This document shows, in pieces, positions 44,921 through 56,400 of a stretch of 64,000 nt of DNA (position 1 is the stretch's first letter; each line of letters starts with the position of its first letter). Both the position numbers and the translations under genes were made by a program. The stretch spans positions 154,869 to 218,868 of the forward strand of contig DAAP01000023.1 in NCBI GenBank assembly GCA_001701165.1, given 5' to 3'. Below the pieces are notes generated by a model. The model worked only from the letters and a program-made list of their open reading frames with translations, had not been told where the DNA came from and did not search any database. Origin of the DNA: Bacteroidales bacterium H4. Lineage in GTDB: Bacteria > Bacteroidota > Bacteroidia > Bacteroidales > Muribaculaceae.

Positions 44921-46861
44921 CTACAGTTGTTTCATAAGTTTTCTAATGTAAATGCCTATGTTTGTTTGGTGTTCATCAATATCAAGTTTCTTACGTACAT
45001 CACTGCTAATATGATAATGCCTTTTCAGCTGCATATATTCACCAACTTCCTTTCCACGGAGTCCAATCGCATAAAGACATACATAATTTATCTCTGATTC
45101 AGTAAGTCCATGTTGTTCAAGGTATTCAATAAATTTGGGATGGGAAGCCTTAAACGCAAGACGAGTGGTATTCATGAACTCGTCCTTATCTTGAATAATT
45201 TGATCTTTCCAAGTATCATACGGTTCTGCGTATGAGTCATTATCTGTGATACGTGAAGCCAATAACCCATTCAACATTTCTATCCTTATTTTGATAGCAT
45301 CTTCAATGGGTTTGGCTAAATCTTTTTGTTTTTTCAATACTTTTTTAAGACTTTCGCTTTCATTCTCAAGTTGTACAATTTTGAGTCGAAGGTTTTCTGC
45401 GGCCAAAGATTGACGTTCACACTCTAATTGAGCAGCCTGTTTCTCAAGATCAGCATTATGCCTCTCCAACTCGAGCTTTTCATTTGCTTGTTGAAGATTA
45501 TGTCTTTCCAGTTCAACTTGATGACTTCTCAATTCAAGATTTTCATTTTCTCTTTTGAGATTCTCCTGTTCCAGTTGTAATCTTTGTTTCTCTTGGGTGT
45601 CTAACAAGCTTTTGGCCTTTCCCAGCCTATAGCGATAGTAAACATATCCGATGATAATCAGCAATACAAATACAATACATAGACTTAACCAAATAATTTT
45701 ATCAACTCTTTGTTTTTCCATCAAATTAGCTTTCTCCATTTCATGGCGTTCTTGGGCAAACAGTAAATCACGAGAAAAAATATTCATGTGAATAGAATCA
45801 ATGGTGGTTGAAAACTTTCGATAAGCAGTCAATGCTCCGACTATATCACCCTTTAATTCCAAAATGTCAGATTGAATTGCCAGATATTTCAAAGAAGTTC
45901 TCACTTTTGAAGTAGAGTCTATTGAATCCATAAAACGGTTAGCATTAGAAGAATCACCTATTTTGCAATATGCCTCTACAATATCCAATTTAGTCTCGTC
46001 ACTCAGATTCTGCATGTGTTCATAGTAATGAAGAATATCTACAATATCTTCCTTATTACCAAATTTTAAAGCGTAAGAAAGGGCGTATGGAGCAATAACC
46101 ATGCCTAACTCTGAATTTTGCTTTACTCGTTCTTGCGCGATTGACATAACACTGTCCGCCAGAGTTCTATCGTTGTTAAGAATACTTCCGTCCAAGACAT
46201 TGGCGAGGCAAGATATTTCATAATCCAGACGATTAATGGCTTTATATAATTTTGCTGCATCAAGATTGTTCTTTATATAATCATCTATCTTATATGTCGA
46301 ATACAGAATAGTCGCCTGAGCGACCATGAGGTTTGCCATAGTCAAGGTATCGGATGCTTCTTGGCAAAATTCTTTTCCCCGCATGAAGCTTTGCATAGCT
46401 GCATCATCATCACCCTGATTCTGATAAATCCTACCTTGATAATAATATGTCCGTAGCCGCTCATCGGGAGTACCATGCTCGATATAATAATCAATAGCAG
46501 GTTGAAGGATGTCAAATGTTGTTGTATCAATACAATTCTTGTCCAACGCCATAGATTTAAGCAACGCATACCTGGCCGATGTTTCTTTTCGTTTTATATC
46601 AGAGGCTGGGATGCCATACAATACCGCAAGGGCTGAATCTGGCTTGGCATTCATAAGATTCTCTGCGATATCCATTTGTTTCCATGTTGGTGTGTGTCTT
46701 TCACAGGCAACCAACATAATGACAGAAATCAGCACAATAACTAGGGCTTTCGCATGAAGCAAATTGGCACAAGGAAGAATTTTGCCGTCAGCCATAGAAG
46801 AATTTTCTTCTGATGACAGCAAAAAGATGATATGTTGTATCTTATTTTTAATCATTGTCAT
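44921..46861 (-). CDS. TPR lipoprotein-type regulator with coiled coil and C-terminal HTH-like domain
   Basis: About 646 aa from ATG 46861 (ATG 46795 also possible). A lipobox (IMLVAC) is followed by TPR-like helical repeats (PDERLRTYYYQGRIYQNQGDDDAA). A second membrane helix (IIWLSLCIVFVLLIIIGYVYY) leads to a long coiled coil of E-L-R-H-N repeats. The end resembles a LuxR-type HTH (GLTESEINYVCLYAIGLRGKEVGEYM). Bacteroides carries many such membrane regulators. It probably senses envelope signals and controls the RiPP operon through the TTTGAC sites (inference). Confidence 0.78.
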   Translation of the reverse strand: MTMIKNKIQHIIFLLSSEENSSMADGKILPCANLLHAKALVIVLISVIMLVACERHTPTWKQMDIAENLMNAKPDSALAVLYGIPASDIKRKETSARYALLKSMALDKNCIDTTTFDILQPAIDYYIEHGTPDERLRTYYYQGRIYQNQGDDDAAMQSFMRGKEFCQEASDTLTMANLMVAQATILYSTYKIDDYIKNNLDAAKLYKAINRLDYEISCLANVLDGSILNNDRTLADSVMSIAQERVKQNSELGMVIAPYALSYALKFGNKEDIVDILHYYEHMQNLSDETKLDIVEAYCKIGDSSNANRFMDSIDSTSKVRTSLKYLAIQSDILELKGDIVGALTAYRKFSTTIDSIHMNIFSRDLLFAQERHEMEKANLMEKQRVDKIIWLSLCIVFVLLIIIGYVYYRYRLGKAKSLLDTQEKQRLQLEQENLKRENENLELRSHQVELERHNLQQANEKLELERHNADLEKQAAQLECERQSLAAENLRLKIVQLENESESLKKVLKKQKDLAKPIEDAIKIRIEMLNGLLASRITDNDSYAEPYDTWKDQIIQDKDEFMNTTRLAFKASHPKFIEYLEQHGLTESEINYVCLYAIGLRGKEVGEYMQLKRHYHISSDVRKKLDIDEHQTNIGIYIRKLMKQL

Positions 46862-46931
46862 TATCAAAATAAAGCCTTCTGTATTCACCTTCTCAGCAAG
46901 AATATTGCCAACAACGGTGATACTAAGGCGC

Positions 46932-46961
46932 AAAGGTACTATAAAATCTTCAGTCTGACAA
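46932..46961 (-). promoter_or_regulatory. Promoter of TPR regulator
   Basis: Minus-strand TACCTTTG (46939-46932) with TTG 20 bp upstream, a near-perfect Bacteroidetes promoter. It places the transcript start downstream of the longest reading frame's first codon, supporting a later start codon. Confidence 0.7.
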
Positions 46962-47260
46962 GTTTTAGCCGAATAAAATAACGATTGTTATCTGTTTTGC
47001 CCAAATTTGCTATATTATATATAAATAAAGGTGTAAATGCCGTTTTGTTCATCATTGAAATTCGCATAATACTTGCCACGTCACTTTTCCTTGATATAAG
47101 CCTTAAATAAACATATCTGACACTGCGTCTCAAATACCTTAAGTTCAAAGACATTCTGATATGTTTTGATTCGATAAAACATCATTTTGTCATCTAAACA
47201 GGGTATACTTAAAAGATTTTTATTAATTGATGTTAAATTTAAGAATTAATTCTGATTTAA
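46962..47260. other. Gene-free spacer between divergent units
   Basis: No gene seen. ATAACGATTGTTAT near 46977 resembles the operator/promoter word at 4187 and 47262 but lacks a good -7 box. Confidence 0.4.
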
Positions 47261-47261
47261 A

Positions 47262-47292
47262 TAACAGTTGTTGTGTAAATTTTGTATCTTTG
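47262..47292 (+). promoter_or_regulatory. Promoter of the toxin locus
   Basis: TATCTTTG (47285-47292) preceded by AACAGTTGTTGTGTAAAT. The block matches the promoter at 4187-4218 at most positions. Confidence 0.7.
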
Positions 47293-47294
47293 CC

Positions 47295-47380
47295 GTGAAG
47301 TTACAGTTTAGAGGGGTTTAATATGAACATCTACTCCCAAAAGGACTCTACGTCCTGCCACACCCCCAACGAACTTCACG
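47295..47380 (+). promoter_or_regulatory. Structured 5' leader of the toxin locus
   Basis: A 9-bp stem CGTGAAGTT (47294-47302) / AACTTCACG (47372-47380) begins almost at the predicted transcript start. Inside lie GGGGT (47313-47317) / ACCCC (47362-47366) and a hairpin AGGAC-TCTAC-GTCCT (47342-47356). The element overlaps a leader ORF, so translation and folding may compete. Confidence 0.6.
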
Positions 47381-47445
47381 CTGATAACCGACATACAACA
47401 AAAACATTACATAATGTACAACCATTTAACACATTGCGCTTATGA
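47323..47445 (+). CDS. 40-codon leader ORF coupled to surface-protein gene
   Basis: ATG 47323 opens 40 codons (starting MNIYSQKDSTSCHTPNELHA) that end at TGA 47443-47445, overlapping the ATG of the next gene as ATGA. The frame crosses the structured leader. It has no signal or domain, so it probably acts by being translated, as a coupling or attenuation device. Whether it is translated is untested. Confidence 0.45.
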   Translation: MNIYSQKDSTSCHTPNELHADNRHTTKTLHNVQPFNTLRL

Positions 47446-50417
47446 AAAGGACTCTCCTCTTTTCTGGCCTGTTCGGGTTATCGGCACTCATGCTTCCCGC
47501 TCGTTCCCCTAGTGGATTCGACGATGGCGTGGATGTCTGGTTCAGGACCGCACCGGTCAGCAGTAATTTGCAAGGTCGCTACCTTTGGTCCGACTTTGCG
47601 GGTGATTCATTATCACTGTATGCGTACAATCGCACCGCCGGGACTTACGTTTTCACGCAGGACAAGAGCCTGCTCAAGTTTCTCAACTTCAATCCGGCGA
47701 TTGATTTCTCCAAAGGCGACTACCCGAAGTGGGGCGACCTTCTCCGTTCCAATCTTACGCAAGCTACCATTATCGGTGTGTTTGCCCCTTATTCCTTTAC
47801 AAACGAATCTGTCATTTACGGTGTCGCAAACGGTGACGGCGGCGGCAGCCTTGTCACCAACGACAAGATTGTGCGCCCCGGCTCGGTTGCGCCGCTTGAC
47901 TATGGAAATACCGAAGGTGAGGATCTGCGGCATACGGGCAAGGATTCCGTGACGCTGGACATTTTCAAGGAGCATGCCACCAAGGTACTGACCTATTACC
48001 GAGCGGCGGCACCCAACACCTCGATATGGGGCGGCCCGAACGGAACGCTGACCATCGGCGGGACATACAGTGCTACCAACGAGCATTTCAACGGCCCGTT
48101 CGACACATCCGCCTTCGGCAACAACGTTTTCGAGGGCTATACGCCAGAATTGCTCATCTACAACCGTCTGCTCACTCCCGGTGAGAGGCGCAGGGCGGAA
48201 AGCTATCTCGCCATGAAGTACGGCGTCACGCTCAACGACTCCTATCTTGACGGAGACGGGAACCTCGCTTGGGACAGGGATGAAGCCGGTGCCTACCACA
48301 ACAGGGTGACATCCGTGGCACGCAACAGCACATGGGATTTTCGCCAGCCGGTATCGACGACCTCCTACGAGGAAGGACCGTTGTATGCATCCCTCCCGGA
48401 AAACGACAGCTATCACAATGCGAACGCCTACGGACTTCCGTCAGAGACGCACCTGCTGGTCATGGGACGCGAGTACGGGAACAGCATGCCGGACAAGGGT
48501 TTCCTGTTCTGGGGCGATGATGGCGGCTCGCTGGAGACATACACCTCTCCCAACGACACGCTGTGGCATATCATGAACCGCACATGGCTCGTGAAGACGA
48601 ATATGCCGGTCATGGGTGACACCGCCACTGTGCGTTGGACAGGAAACGGCATGACGGTCACTTCCAAGGGCTTCCTCGACATGATAAGCCAGGAGGCGGG
48701 TACGGCAGGCAAGGCCGTGACACCCAATATGGTTGACAACAACGGATTCATCGAGTTCTCCTGTCCGTCCGCACACCCGACATTCGATGTCGGTTTCAGC
48801 GGTTCCGGTGACGAGGGATGTTCATACGGCTTCCGCTTCGGCAATGACGGTACTGTCTGGAGTATTACCGGCGGGCAGGTGTCCGCAGCTTCCGTGGGTA
48901 CGGATGCCAGCGGCGGCGACATTTCCGTGACGCTTTCCGACGGCGTGGCCAGTCTGCGCATCGACGGCGAGGGTAAGGAGGCTTACACCGTCGTGATTCC
49001 CGACGAGGCGAAATCTTCCGCTTTGCACGGTGTCATCAACGCGGAAGCATCCGAGACTCCGCTGGTTTTGGCTTCCGTCCGCACCAACGGTATTGCCGAG
49101 ACCGGCTACTTCGCCGAACTGGCCCATAACCTCACCCCAGAAAAGGAGTTCTACCATTACAGTCGTCAGCGTACCGTCATGCTCATAGACCCTTCAGGGG
49201 AAGGGCATTTCGACACGGGCACGACCACGATGGTGAAATGCTCCACACCTGACATCACCAGAGGCAAGACGATGTTCCACAACATCCTGTGGGATGCCGA
49301 CGGCAGCGGTTCGGACGTGTTCACCTTCGCCTATTTCGACGGCATATCCGCCGATGTGGAGGCGCATCCCACGACCTGCTTTGACGGTGTTCCGCAGAAG
49401 GACGGCTCTCTTGACATAGGGATAAATATCGGCACTCCGATATACAAGTATGTCCTTACGGTCGATACCGTTGCAGGCATGAACAAGGATGATGTTGTGG
49501 CAAGCGGCAGCTTCATGGGCGACACGCACAGGATTGACAACCTGGCGACCGGAACCTACACGCTGACGGTCACACAGGGCGGCGGCAATGACATCCACGG
49601 CAAGGGCAATCTGCTGTACTCCACCTATTCGCACACCGACCGTCGGTTCACAGGCGGTGAGATTGAATGGACCGTGACCGAGACAGGCTCATGGTACCGC
49701 ATCGGGGCGGAGCCGTCCGTGGTTGAGGACATCACGCAGTGGGGCTACGATGTACGCGGCGACAAGGCGTATTTCATCATCGACGGATATACGAGCCTGA
49801 CGCAGGGCGTGAACATCAAGCCGGGCGACACCCTCGGACTGAAAATCAGCGGCATCTATGTACGCTGGTACCATAACGGAGTGGAGGTCCTCAAGAAGAG
49901 CGCGTGGACGCTGCGCCTCTGGAGGGTCTGCATCAAGTACGGACGCGGTGAGACGCATATCACCGACCTCACCATCGACGGCAAACCGGTGGAGGACTTT
50001 GAGATAAACGGCAACGTACAGATAGAGACCCCGAAGACCAGTACGGTGGCATATACGGTACATATCGGCAACGAATGTGACCCGTCAGCACCCAATGGCA
50101 TCGAACCGAAACCGGATGTTGTCATAGGCGAAGCTGAACATGATACCCAGGATGCCGGCCAGTCCGAAAGGAACAGCCAGCTCACGGTACACGGGGAAGA
50201 CGGCACGACCGGCATCTTCAATGCCGTACTCGACCGAGGCAAGGCAGGGCCTGCTACCCTCATGGTATTTGACACCACGGGCAAACTCGTATATGAAGGA
50301 CAGATGGAGGGGGATGTCGTGAAGACATCGCGTTTCCGTGTTCCGGCTACAGGCGTATATATCGTCAAGGCTATCACCGACGATGGCGAACACACGCAGA
50401 AGATTCTGGCAAAATAA
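47442..50417 (+). CDS. Large surface protein with DUF8202-like domain and T9SS-like tail
   Basis: 991 aa. Short signal peptide (LLFSGLFGLSALMLPA), a concanavalin-like N-terminal part, and a DUF8202-type region (ELLIYNRLLTPGERRRAESYLAMKYGVTL, ~235-270). Beta-sandwich repeats follow. The C-terminus (ATLMVFDTTGKLVYEGQM, GVYIVKAITDDGEHTQKILAK) has the form of a type A T9SS sorting domain. It lies 34 bp before the giant RHS gene and is probably co-expressed, perhaps as a partner or delivery scaffold. That role is inference. Confidence 0.8.
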   Translation: MKRTLLFSGLFGLSALMLPARSPSGFDDGVDVWFRTAPVSSNLQGRYLWSDFAGDSLSLYAYNRTAGTYVFTQDKSLLKFLNFNPAIDFSKGDYPKWGDLLRSNLTQATIIGVFAPYSFTNESVIYGVANGDGGGSLVTNDKIVRPGSVAPLDYGNTEGEDLRHTGKDSVTLDIFKEHATKVLTYYRAAAPNTSIWGGPNGTLTIGGTYSATNEHFNGPFDTSAFGNNVFEGYTPELLIYNRLLTPGERRRAESYLAMKYGVTLNDSYLDGDGNLAWDRDEAGAYHNRVTSVARNSTWDFRQPVSTTSYEEGPLYASLPENDSYHNANAYGLPSETHLLVMGREYGNSMPDKGFLFWGDDGGSLETYTSPNDTLWHIMNRTWLVKTNMPVMGDTATVRWTGNGMTVTSKGFLDMISQEAGTAGKAVTPNMVDNNGFIEFSCPSAHPTFDVGFSGSGDEGCSYGFRFGNDGTVWSITGGQVSAASVGTDASGGDISVTLSDGVASLRIDGEGKEAYTVVIPDEAKSSALHGVINAEASETPLVLASVRTNGIAETGYFAELAHNLTPEKEFYHYSRQRTVMLIDPSGEGHFDTGTTTMVKCSTPDITRGKTMFHNILWDADGSGSDVFTFAYFDGISADVEAHPTTCFDGVPQKDGSLDIGINIGTPIYKYVLTVDTVAGMNKDDVVASGSFMGDTHRIDNLATGTYTLTVTQGGGNDIHGKGNLLYSTYSHTDRRFTGGEIEWTVTETGSWYRIGAEPSVVEDITQWGYDVRGDKAYFIIDGYTSLTQGVNIKPGDTLGLKISGIYVRWYHNGVEVLKKSAWTLRLWRVCIKYGRGETHITDLTIDGKPVEDFEINGNVQIETPKTSTVAYTVHIGNECDPSAPNGIEPKPDVVIGEAEHDTQDAGQSERNSQLTVHGEDGTTGIFNAVLDRGKAGPATLMVFDTTGKLVYEGQMEGDVVKTSRFRVPATGVYIVKAITDDGEHTQKILAK

Positions 50418-50451
50418 CAAAAACCACATTATCAAATACAACTAATACATT

Positions 50452-53400
50452 ATGAAACGGTCATATATCATAGCCGTTGCTTCCGTCATATTGTCGGCGG
50501 CAGGTCTGGCGGGGATATTCCTGTATCCCGGTTCGACTGCAGACGCCATGCCCCGGCAGGAGGACAGCGGCACCAGCATAGTGGCAGACGCTTCCGGCGC
50601 ATCGCCCGGATTGGTGGCTACAGAAAGCGGCAATCCTTCTCCGCAACAGAAGGAAGAGTTTGCATCCAACAATACAAAGGCGGAAGAGGCTGTTCCAGAC
50701 AATAAGCCGGAACAGGCCAAGCCAAAAGGCAGCAAAGTTTCCGCCGACGGCTCCGTCCGCAAATATTTCACCACGGCACAGTCGGACAGCATCTCCGTGG
50801 CCGGCGGCACTCTTGCCGTGGCAAAGGGTCGGCTGCTGCGCCCGGTAAGCCTCTCCATCTGCGCGGTGGACAGCACGGCATTGCCGGAACTTGACTTTGC
50901 CATGTGCAATGTCACGGGCGAGAGCGACGGCTACCGCTTCCTCCCTCACGGCACTCACTTCACGGAAGAGGGTGCCACCGTGCGGCTGAAGTACGACCGC
51001 ACGAGGATTCCGAGCGGTTACACGGAAGACGACATCCGCACGTTCTACTACGATACAGAGAAGGGCCACTGGGTGGCTCTCGACCGTGTGAGGGTAAACA
51101 AGGAACTGGCATACGTGGAGTCCAGGACCACCCACTTCACCGACATGATCAACGGTGTCATACAGGCACCAGAATCTCCCGAGACCGACGGCTTCGCGCC
51201 GACCATGATGAACGACATCAAGGCGGCAGACCCGACGGCGAAACTCAACATCATCGCACCGCCGACGGCGAACAACCGCGGTTCGGCGAACATGCAGTAT
51301 GCCTTCGAGATGCCTCCGGCACGCAACGGCATGGCTCCGTCGCTCGCCATAAGCTACAACAGCGACGGCGGCAACGGATGGCTCGGACAGGGCTGGGATC
51401 TTTCAGTTCCCTCCATCACGCTCGATACCCGCTGGGGTGTTCCGCGTTATGACCTGGCAAACGAGACCGAGACATACTCGCTCTCCGGCTCCATGCTCTC
51501 CACTATGGATGACAACGGCGCGATGAGCGTCGCACACCGTGGCGACAAGATTGCACGCAAGGCCGACCGCCAGTTCTACACCCGTCAGGGCGGCGACTTC
51601 TCCCGCATAATCCGCAAGGGCGACAGCCCGGCGAACTATTACTGGGAAGTGACCGACAAGCAGGGCGTGGTATATACCTACGGCGGCGAGGGTGCCGTGC
51701 TCAAGGGCACGATCACCGACCTTTCCGGCAACACGCGCGAGGTGATTTCCGAATGGAAGCTCAAGAAAGTTGTCGAGACCCACGGCGACTGGATAGAATA
51801 CGAGTACACGGCGGCTGACGAGCCTGTGCGTGGAGGACTGGTGGCAAAGGCCGTCTATCTCTCCAAGGTCAGTGCGGGCAACGCCGAGAGTACCGAACCT
51901 CATACCGTGGTGACGCTGACCGGCAACAAGACCAAACGGCAGAAGGCCAACAACGCACGTTACGGTTATCTGACTTCTTTAAACAGGCTGCTTGAGAAGG
52001 TTTCCGTCAGCTTCATGGGCGAGGAACTGCGCAGCTATACGTTCTCATACGTCGATGGCGCGTTCCACAAGGACTTGCTTGAGGGCGTCCGCCAGTTTGA
52101 CGACCAGGGACAGGAGTTCGCGTTCCAGAAGTTCGACTATTACGATGACGTGCAGGCGGCAAGCGGATATGTGCCGTTCAAGGATGGCGAGGAAACATGG
52201 AACACGCACAATGACGGACTGGATGCAGGGTTTATCAATCCTTTGCAGGGAATTGATATGTTCAGCGACAAGCCTACCGCACTCGGCGGCACGACAAGTT
52301 CTTCTATCGGAGGCTCTTTCTATGCCGGTGTTGGTATTTATGACGGCAGTTCGTCCACATCTTCCACTATCGGTGGTAGTTTCAGCTATTCCAATGACAA
52401 TTCAAAGGGCCTTTCCACCTTTGTGGATTTGAACGGTGACGGTTTGCCCGATAAGGTATATAAAGATGGAGGTTCAGTCTATTACCGTCCGCAGATTAGA
52501 AACAGCAATAATACTGTTGAATACGGAGAGCCGATAAAGGTAATCGGAATATCCGGCTTTTCATCTTCCAGCAGTAATACTTACTCCGGCGGTGCCGACG
52601 TAAAAGCCGGATGGGGCCCTGCTGTAGCCACCATTGGTACAGATGCTTCTAAAACCACTACAAAAACGACTGTTTATTTCTCTGATATAAACGGTGACGG
52701 TCTGATAGACCTTGTATCAAACGGCAAAGTGTATTTCAATCATATAGAATTTGACGCACAGGGCAATGCTGTTCCGACATTCACTCTCAGCAGTGCCGAT
52801 ACGCCGAGTCCGATTATTTACGACCCCACCAAGATTGATGTTTCCGTCGGGGCGGTTGATCCGGAAGAACAGGCAGAGATTATCCGATTGTCTCCGATGG
52901 AAGATGCCGTCCGTGTATGGGTCGCACCAAGGAACGGTATTGTAAGCATATCCGGTACGGTTTCTCTGATTGCTCCGTCCGGTGATTATGATACAGATGC
53001 GTATGGCAAGGCCGACGGTGTACGGGTAGCCATCCAGAAGGGTGATTCCGAACTGTGGAGTCAGTCGATTTCCAAAGGTGATGCCACTGCGCATAATGCT
53101 ACGGCACAGGCTGTGCCTATAAACAAGGGCGACCGTATCTACTTCCGTGTACAATCCGGTACCGAGGAAATGAGTAACGGTGCATTTGATGAGGTAGCAT
53201 GGCATCCGGTCATTACATATTCAGGTACGGAAGAATTTATGCCAAATGGCTATTCCACAACTGTATATAAGCCAGAGGAAGGCGCATTGTACTTTGCTCC
53301 CACATCATTAAGCATAGACGGTGGAAACGAGACAGTAGAAATTACCGGAACTTTCAACAAGCCCCAGACAACGGATGACATCACATTAAGCATTATCGGA

Positions 53401-56400
53401 TTCAATGACAAGAAAGATGGCAATGGCAACGATAATCCTGCTTATGTGGAAAAAACAGTGTTTGTAAAGACATTCGCATGGGATGAAATTCACGACGGAG
53501 AACTACCTGTCACGCTCGACAACAGCGATGGACTTACCAACTTCCGCTTTATGGTAAGTGCCCAATCCAATGTACGATGGGATGCGGTAAAATGGTCTCC
53601 GATACTGTCTTTTACAGATTCTTTGGGAACTCGGCAGAACAGACAGGTTTCCCCGGACTATACCATATATGCAAATCATCTGAAAGACGCTCCGTCGTTT
53701 GTTTCAAGCACGGCTGATACCGTCATATATGTAAAGCCGGTTGTCACATTCTCAAATATGCTCTATAACGGAGAGCTGACACTCACGGTAAAGACTGTGG
53801 ACAGGCTGCTCGGTAAGAAAAAGTTTGCCGTGACTGCCGGTGTTGTGGCGAATGATTCCATTGCCATTTTGAAGTCTGACATTGGTACGGATAAGATATG
53901 GTTTGAATTATTCTCGTCCGACAGCTATGTGGGCAATTCCATTTCCGATGTATCGGTTCAGGTAAGTTCTCCAACGGCTCTGACATCCCAGGCTGCCGGT
54001 GCGAACCTTTATGCGGTTAATAATCAGACTGGATTTGGACCGTTATACCGTGGCTGGGGAGGTTTCGTTTATAACGCATCAGAAAACCGTTATTCACAGC
54101 CAATCAATGAGTCTTTGCTCGTTTTGCCTCAAGATGAAAATGCGCAGCCTGACCCATTGACAATGGCGTTCACGCCATTAAGCACAGACTTGAATAAGAT
54201 TGACCGTTGGAGTGGGCAGCGCGAGGAAATATATGTTACTGCGACCCACATGGGTGCTGCACGCCTGACGGAACAGGATGTCGTGCTTACCAATCCGTTT
54301 GAGAATATCGGGAACGTGGCAGGATTGACAGGTGAGCATCTGCAGGGCACCGGTGCTGCGGCAATTTCGCAGGAAATGGTAAGCCACAACAATGTCGTAC
54401 AGGGTGGTGCCATATTCACATACAATGACGCCAATGGTGACAGTAAGACCAAATCCATGATGATAGACCTGAACGGTGATGGCTATCCCGACATCGTTGC
54501 CGGTGGAAAAATCCAATATACCAATACTCTCGGAGGTATCAGCGGAGAGGTGCTGGAAGGTATGGGAACTGTAAGCAGCGGTAGTAAGGCACAAGGCTTT
54601 GCGCTCGGTAGCGCCCCGATTCTCTCTGCGGTAGCGACAATCAAACAGATTGCCAACGGAAAGAACACCTCCGCCAATCAGGAGTCAAGCAACAAGGCAA
54701 AGGGTTCCATTTCCGCTTCTCTCAGCATCCCGCCATCGAACGAAGATTGGAATATTGAGAATTTTATTGATGTGAACGGCGATGGCCTTGCTGATAAAAT
54801 CATATCAGGGAATAAGGTTAGGCTAAATTTGGGCTATTCCTTCACAGAGCCTATCGACTGGGATATTGACCGCATACAGGGTGGCAAGAGCCAGTCATAT
54901 ACGGCAAATGTCGGTGGCGGATATAACCAAGGTTCAAGTAGCTTTGCCGGAGGATATAATATAGTAACTTCCGCGAATGAGGAACAATACAATCTTACTG
55001 ATGTCAATTCAGACGGATTACCCGACAAGGTTTGGAAATCCGGCAATGGCATCATGGTCGCTTTGAATACCGGCGTAGGATTCGACACTCCGTTTGTATG
55101 GCAAGGTGCGAACGCATTAAGCAAGTCTGCTTCTACATCCGAAGGTGGAAATGTCGCATTTACAGTGTCTATTCCTGTTCCTCTTTCACCCGTTGGTCCG
55201 ATTCTGAAAATATCTACAAATCCCGGTGTTTCGTTGAGCCACAGTATCAACCGTACAAATTATTCCTTGCAGGATGTGGACGGCGACGGCTATCTTGACA
55301 TCGTGACTTCTGACAGCGAGAGCGAGCTTACCGTAAGGCGTTCGGCCATCGGCCGCACCAACATGCTGAAGTCCGTTACCAACTCCATCGGTGGACGCTT
55401 TGAACTGGATTACGCGCACTCGACCCCGACCTACGGGCATCCAGGCGGCAAGTGGGTGATGTCGGCACTGACCGTCGATGACGGCATCCATGACGACGGT
55501 CCGCTGATGAAAACGGCATTTGAATATACCGATGGCTTCCGCGACCGCCACGAGCGCGACTTCCTCGGCTTCGGAAAGGTCATCACCAAGAGCCTTGACA
55601 CCGAGAACGGCGACGGCGTATATCGTCAGGCTGTTCAGGAATTTGCCGTTGACAACTACTACAAGTCCGGCAACCTCGTGGCTTCATACGTTTCCGACGC
55701 AGCAGGCAACAAGTTCTCCGAGACCGTCAACGAGTATGACGCATACAGCATGACCGCCAATGCGGACAGCTACTCCTTCACCAAGCAGGATGTGATATAC
55801 AGCGACCGTGCATCGGCTTTCGTTCCCCTCCGCTATACCGCCAACAAGCAGTACGAGGGCACATCGCAGGGCATGGTTATCTCCGAGGCATGGAACGAGT
55901 ATTACCTCAACGGCTACCACGGTGAGCTGAAGTCTTACCGCTACAGCGACAAGGGCAGCCTCGGCAACAGCGGTTCGGGCAGCTATGACTATGCGACGAA
56001 CATCCAGTACACCTCAAATGCTGACAGGCACATCTTCGGACTTCCCACGAACGTGACCATTGTCGGCGGTGATGGCTCGATGTATCACAACGTGTCGGCA
56101 ACTTACGACACGAAGTACCCGAACCATCTGACGCAGGTGTCGCAGCAGCTCGGCAGCGGAACGGCTGTCACCGACTACAAGTATGACCGTTACGGCAACA
56201 TCACACAGAAGACGCTTCCGGCCAACGGTACGGGACAGCGTATGTGGTACAAGTACCGCTACGAGCCTGAGATGAACATGTATGTCGAGCGTATCGACGA
56301 CGCATGGGGCTACCGCAGCGAGGCGGGCAACTTCGACTACCGCTACGGCATGGCACTGGAACGTCGCGACCTCAACAACTTCTATTATGAGACGGAGCTT

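Noticed and set aside
46939..47154. 71-codon minus-strand frame
   Set aside because: It overlaps the promoter of the TPR regulator, is basic and low in complexity, and has no support as a gene.
48428..48961. 177-codon antisense frame in the surface-protein gene
   Set aside because: It is a shadow of the plus-strand gene with Pro/Ser-rich composition typical of antisense translation.
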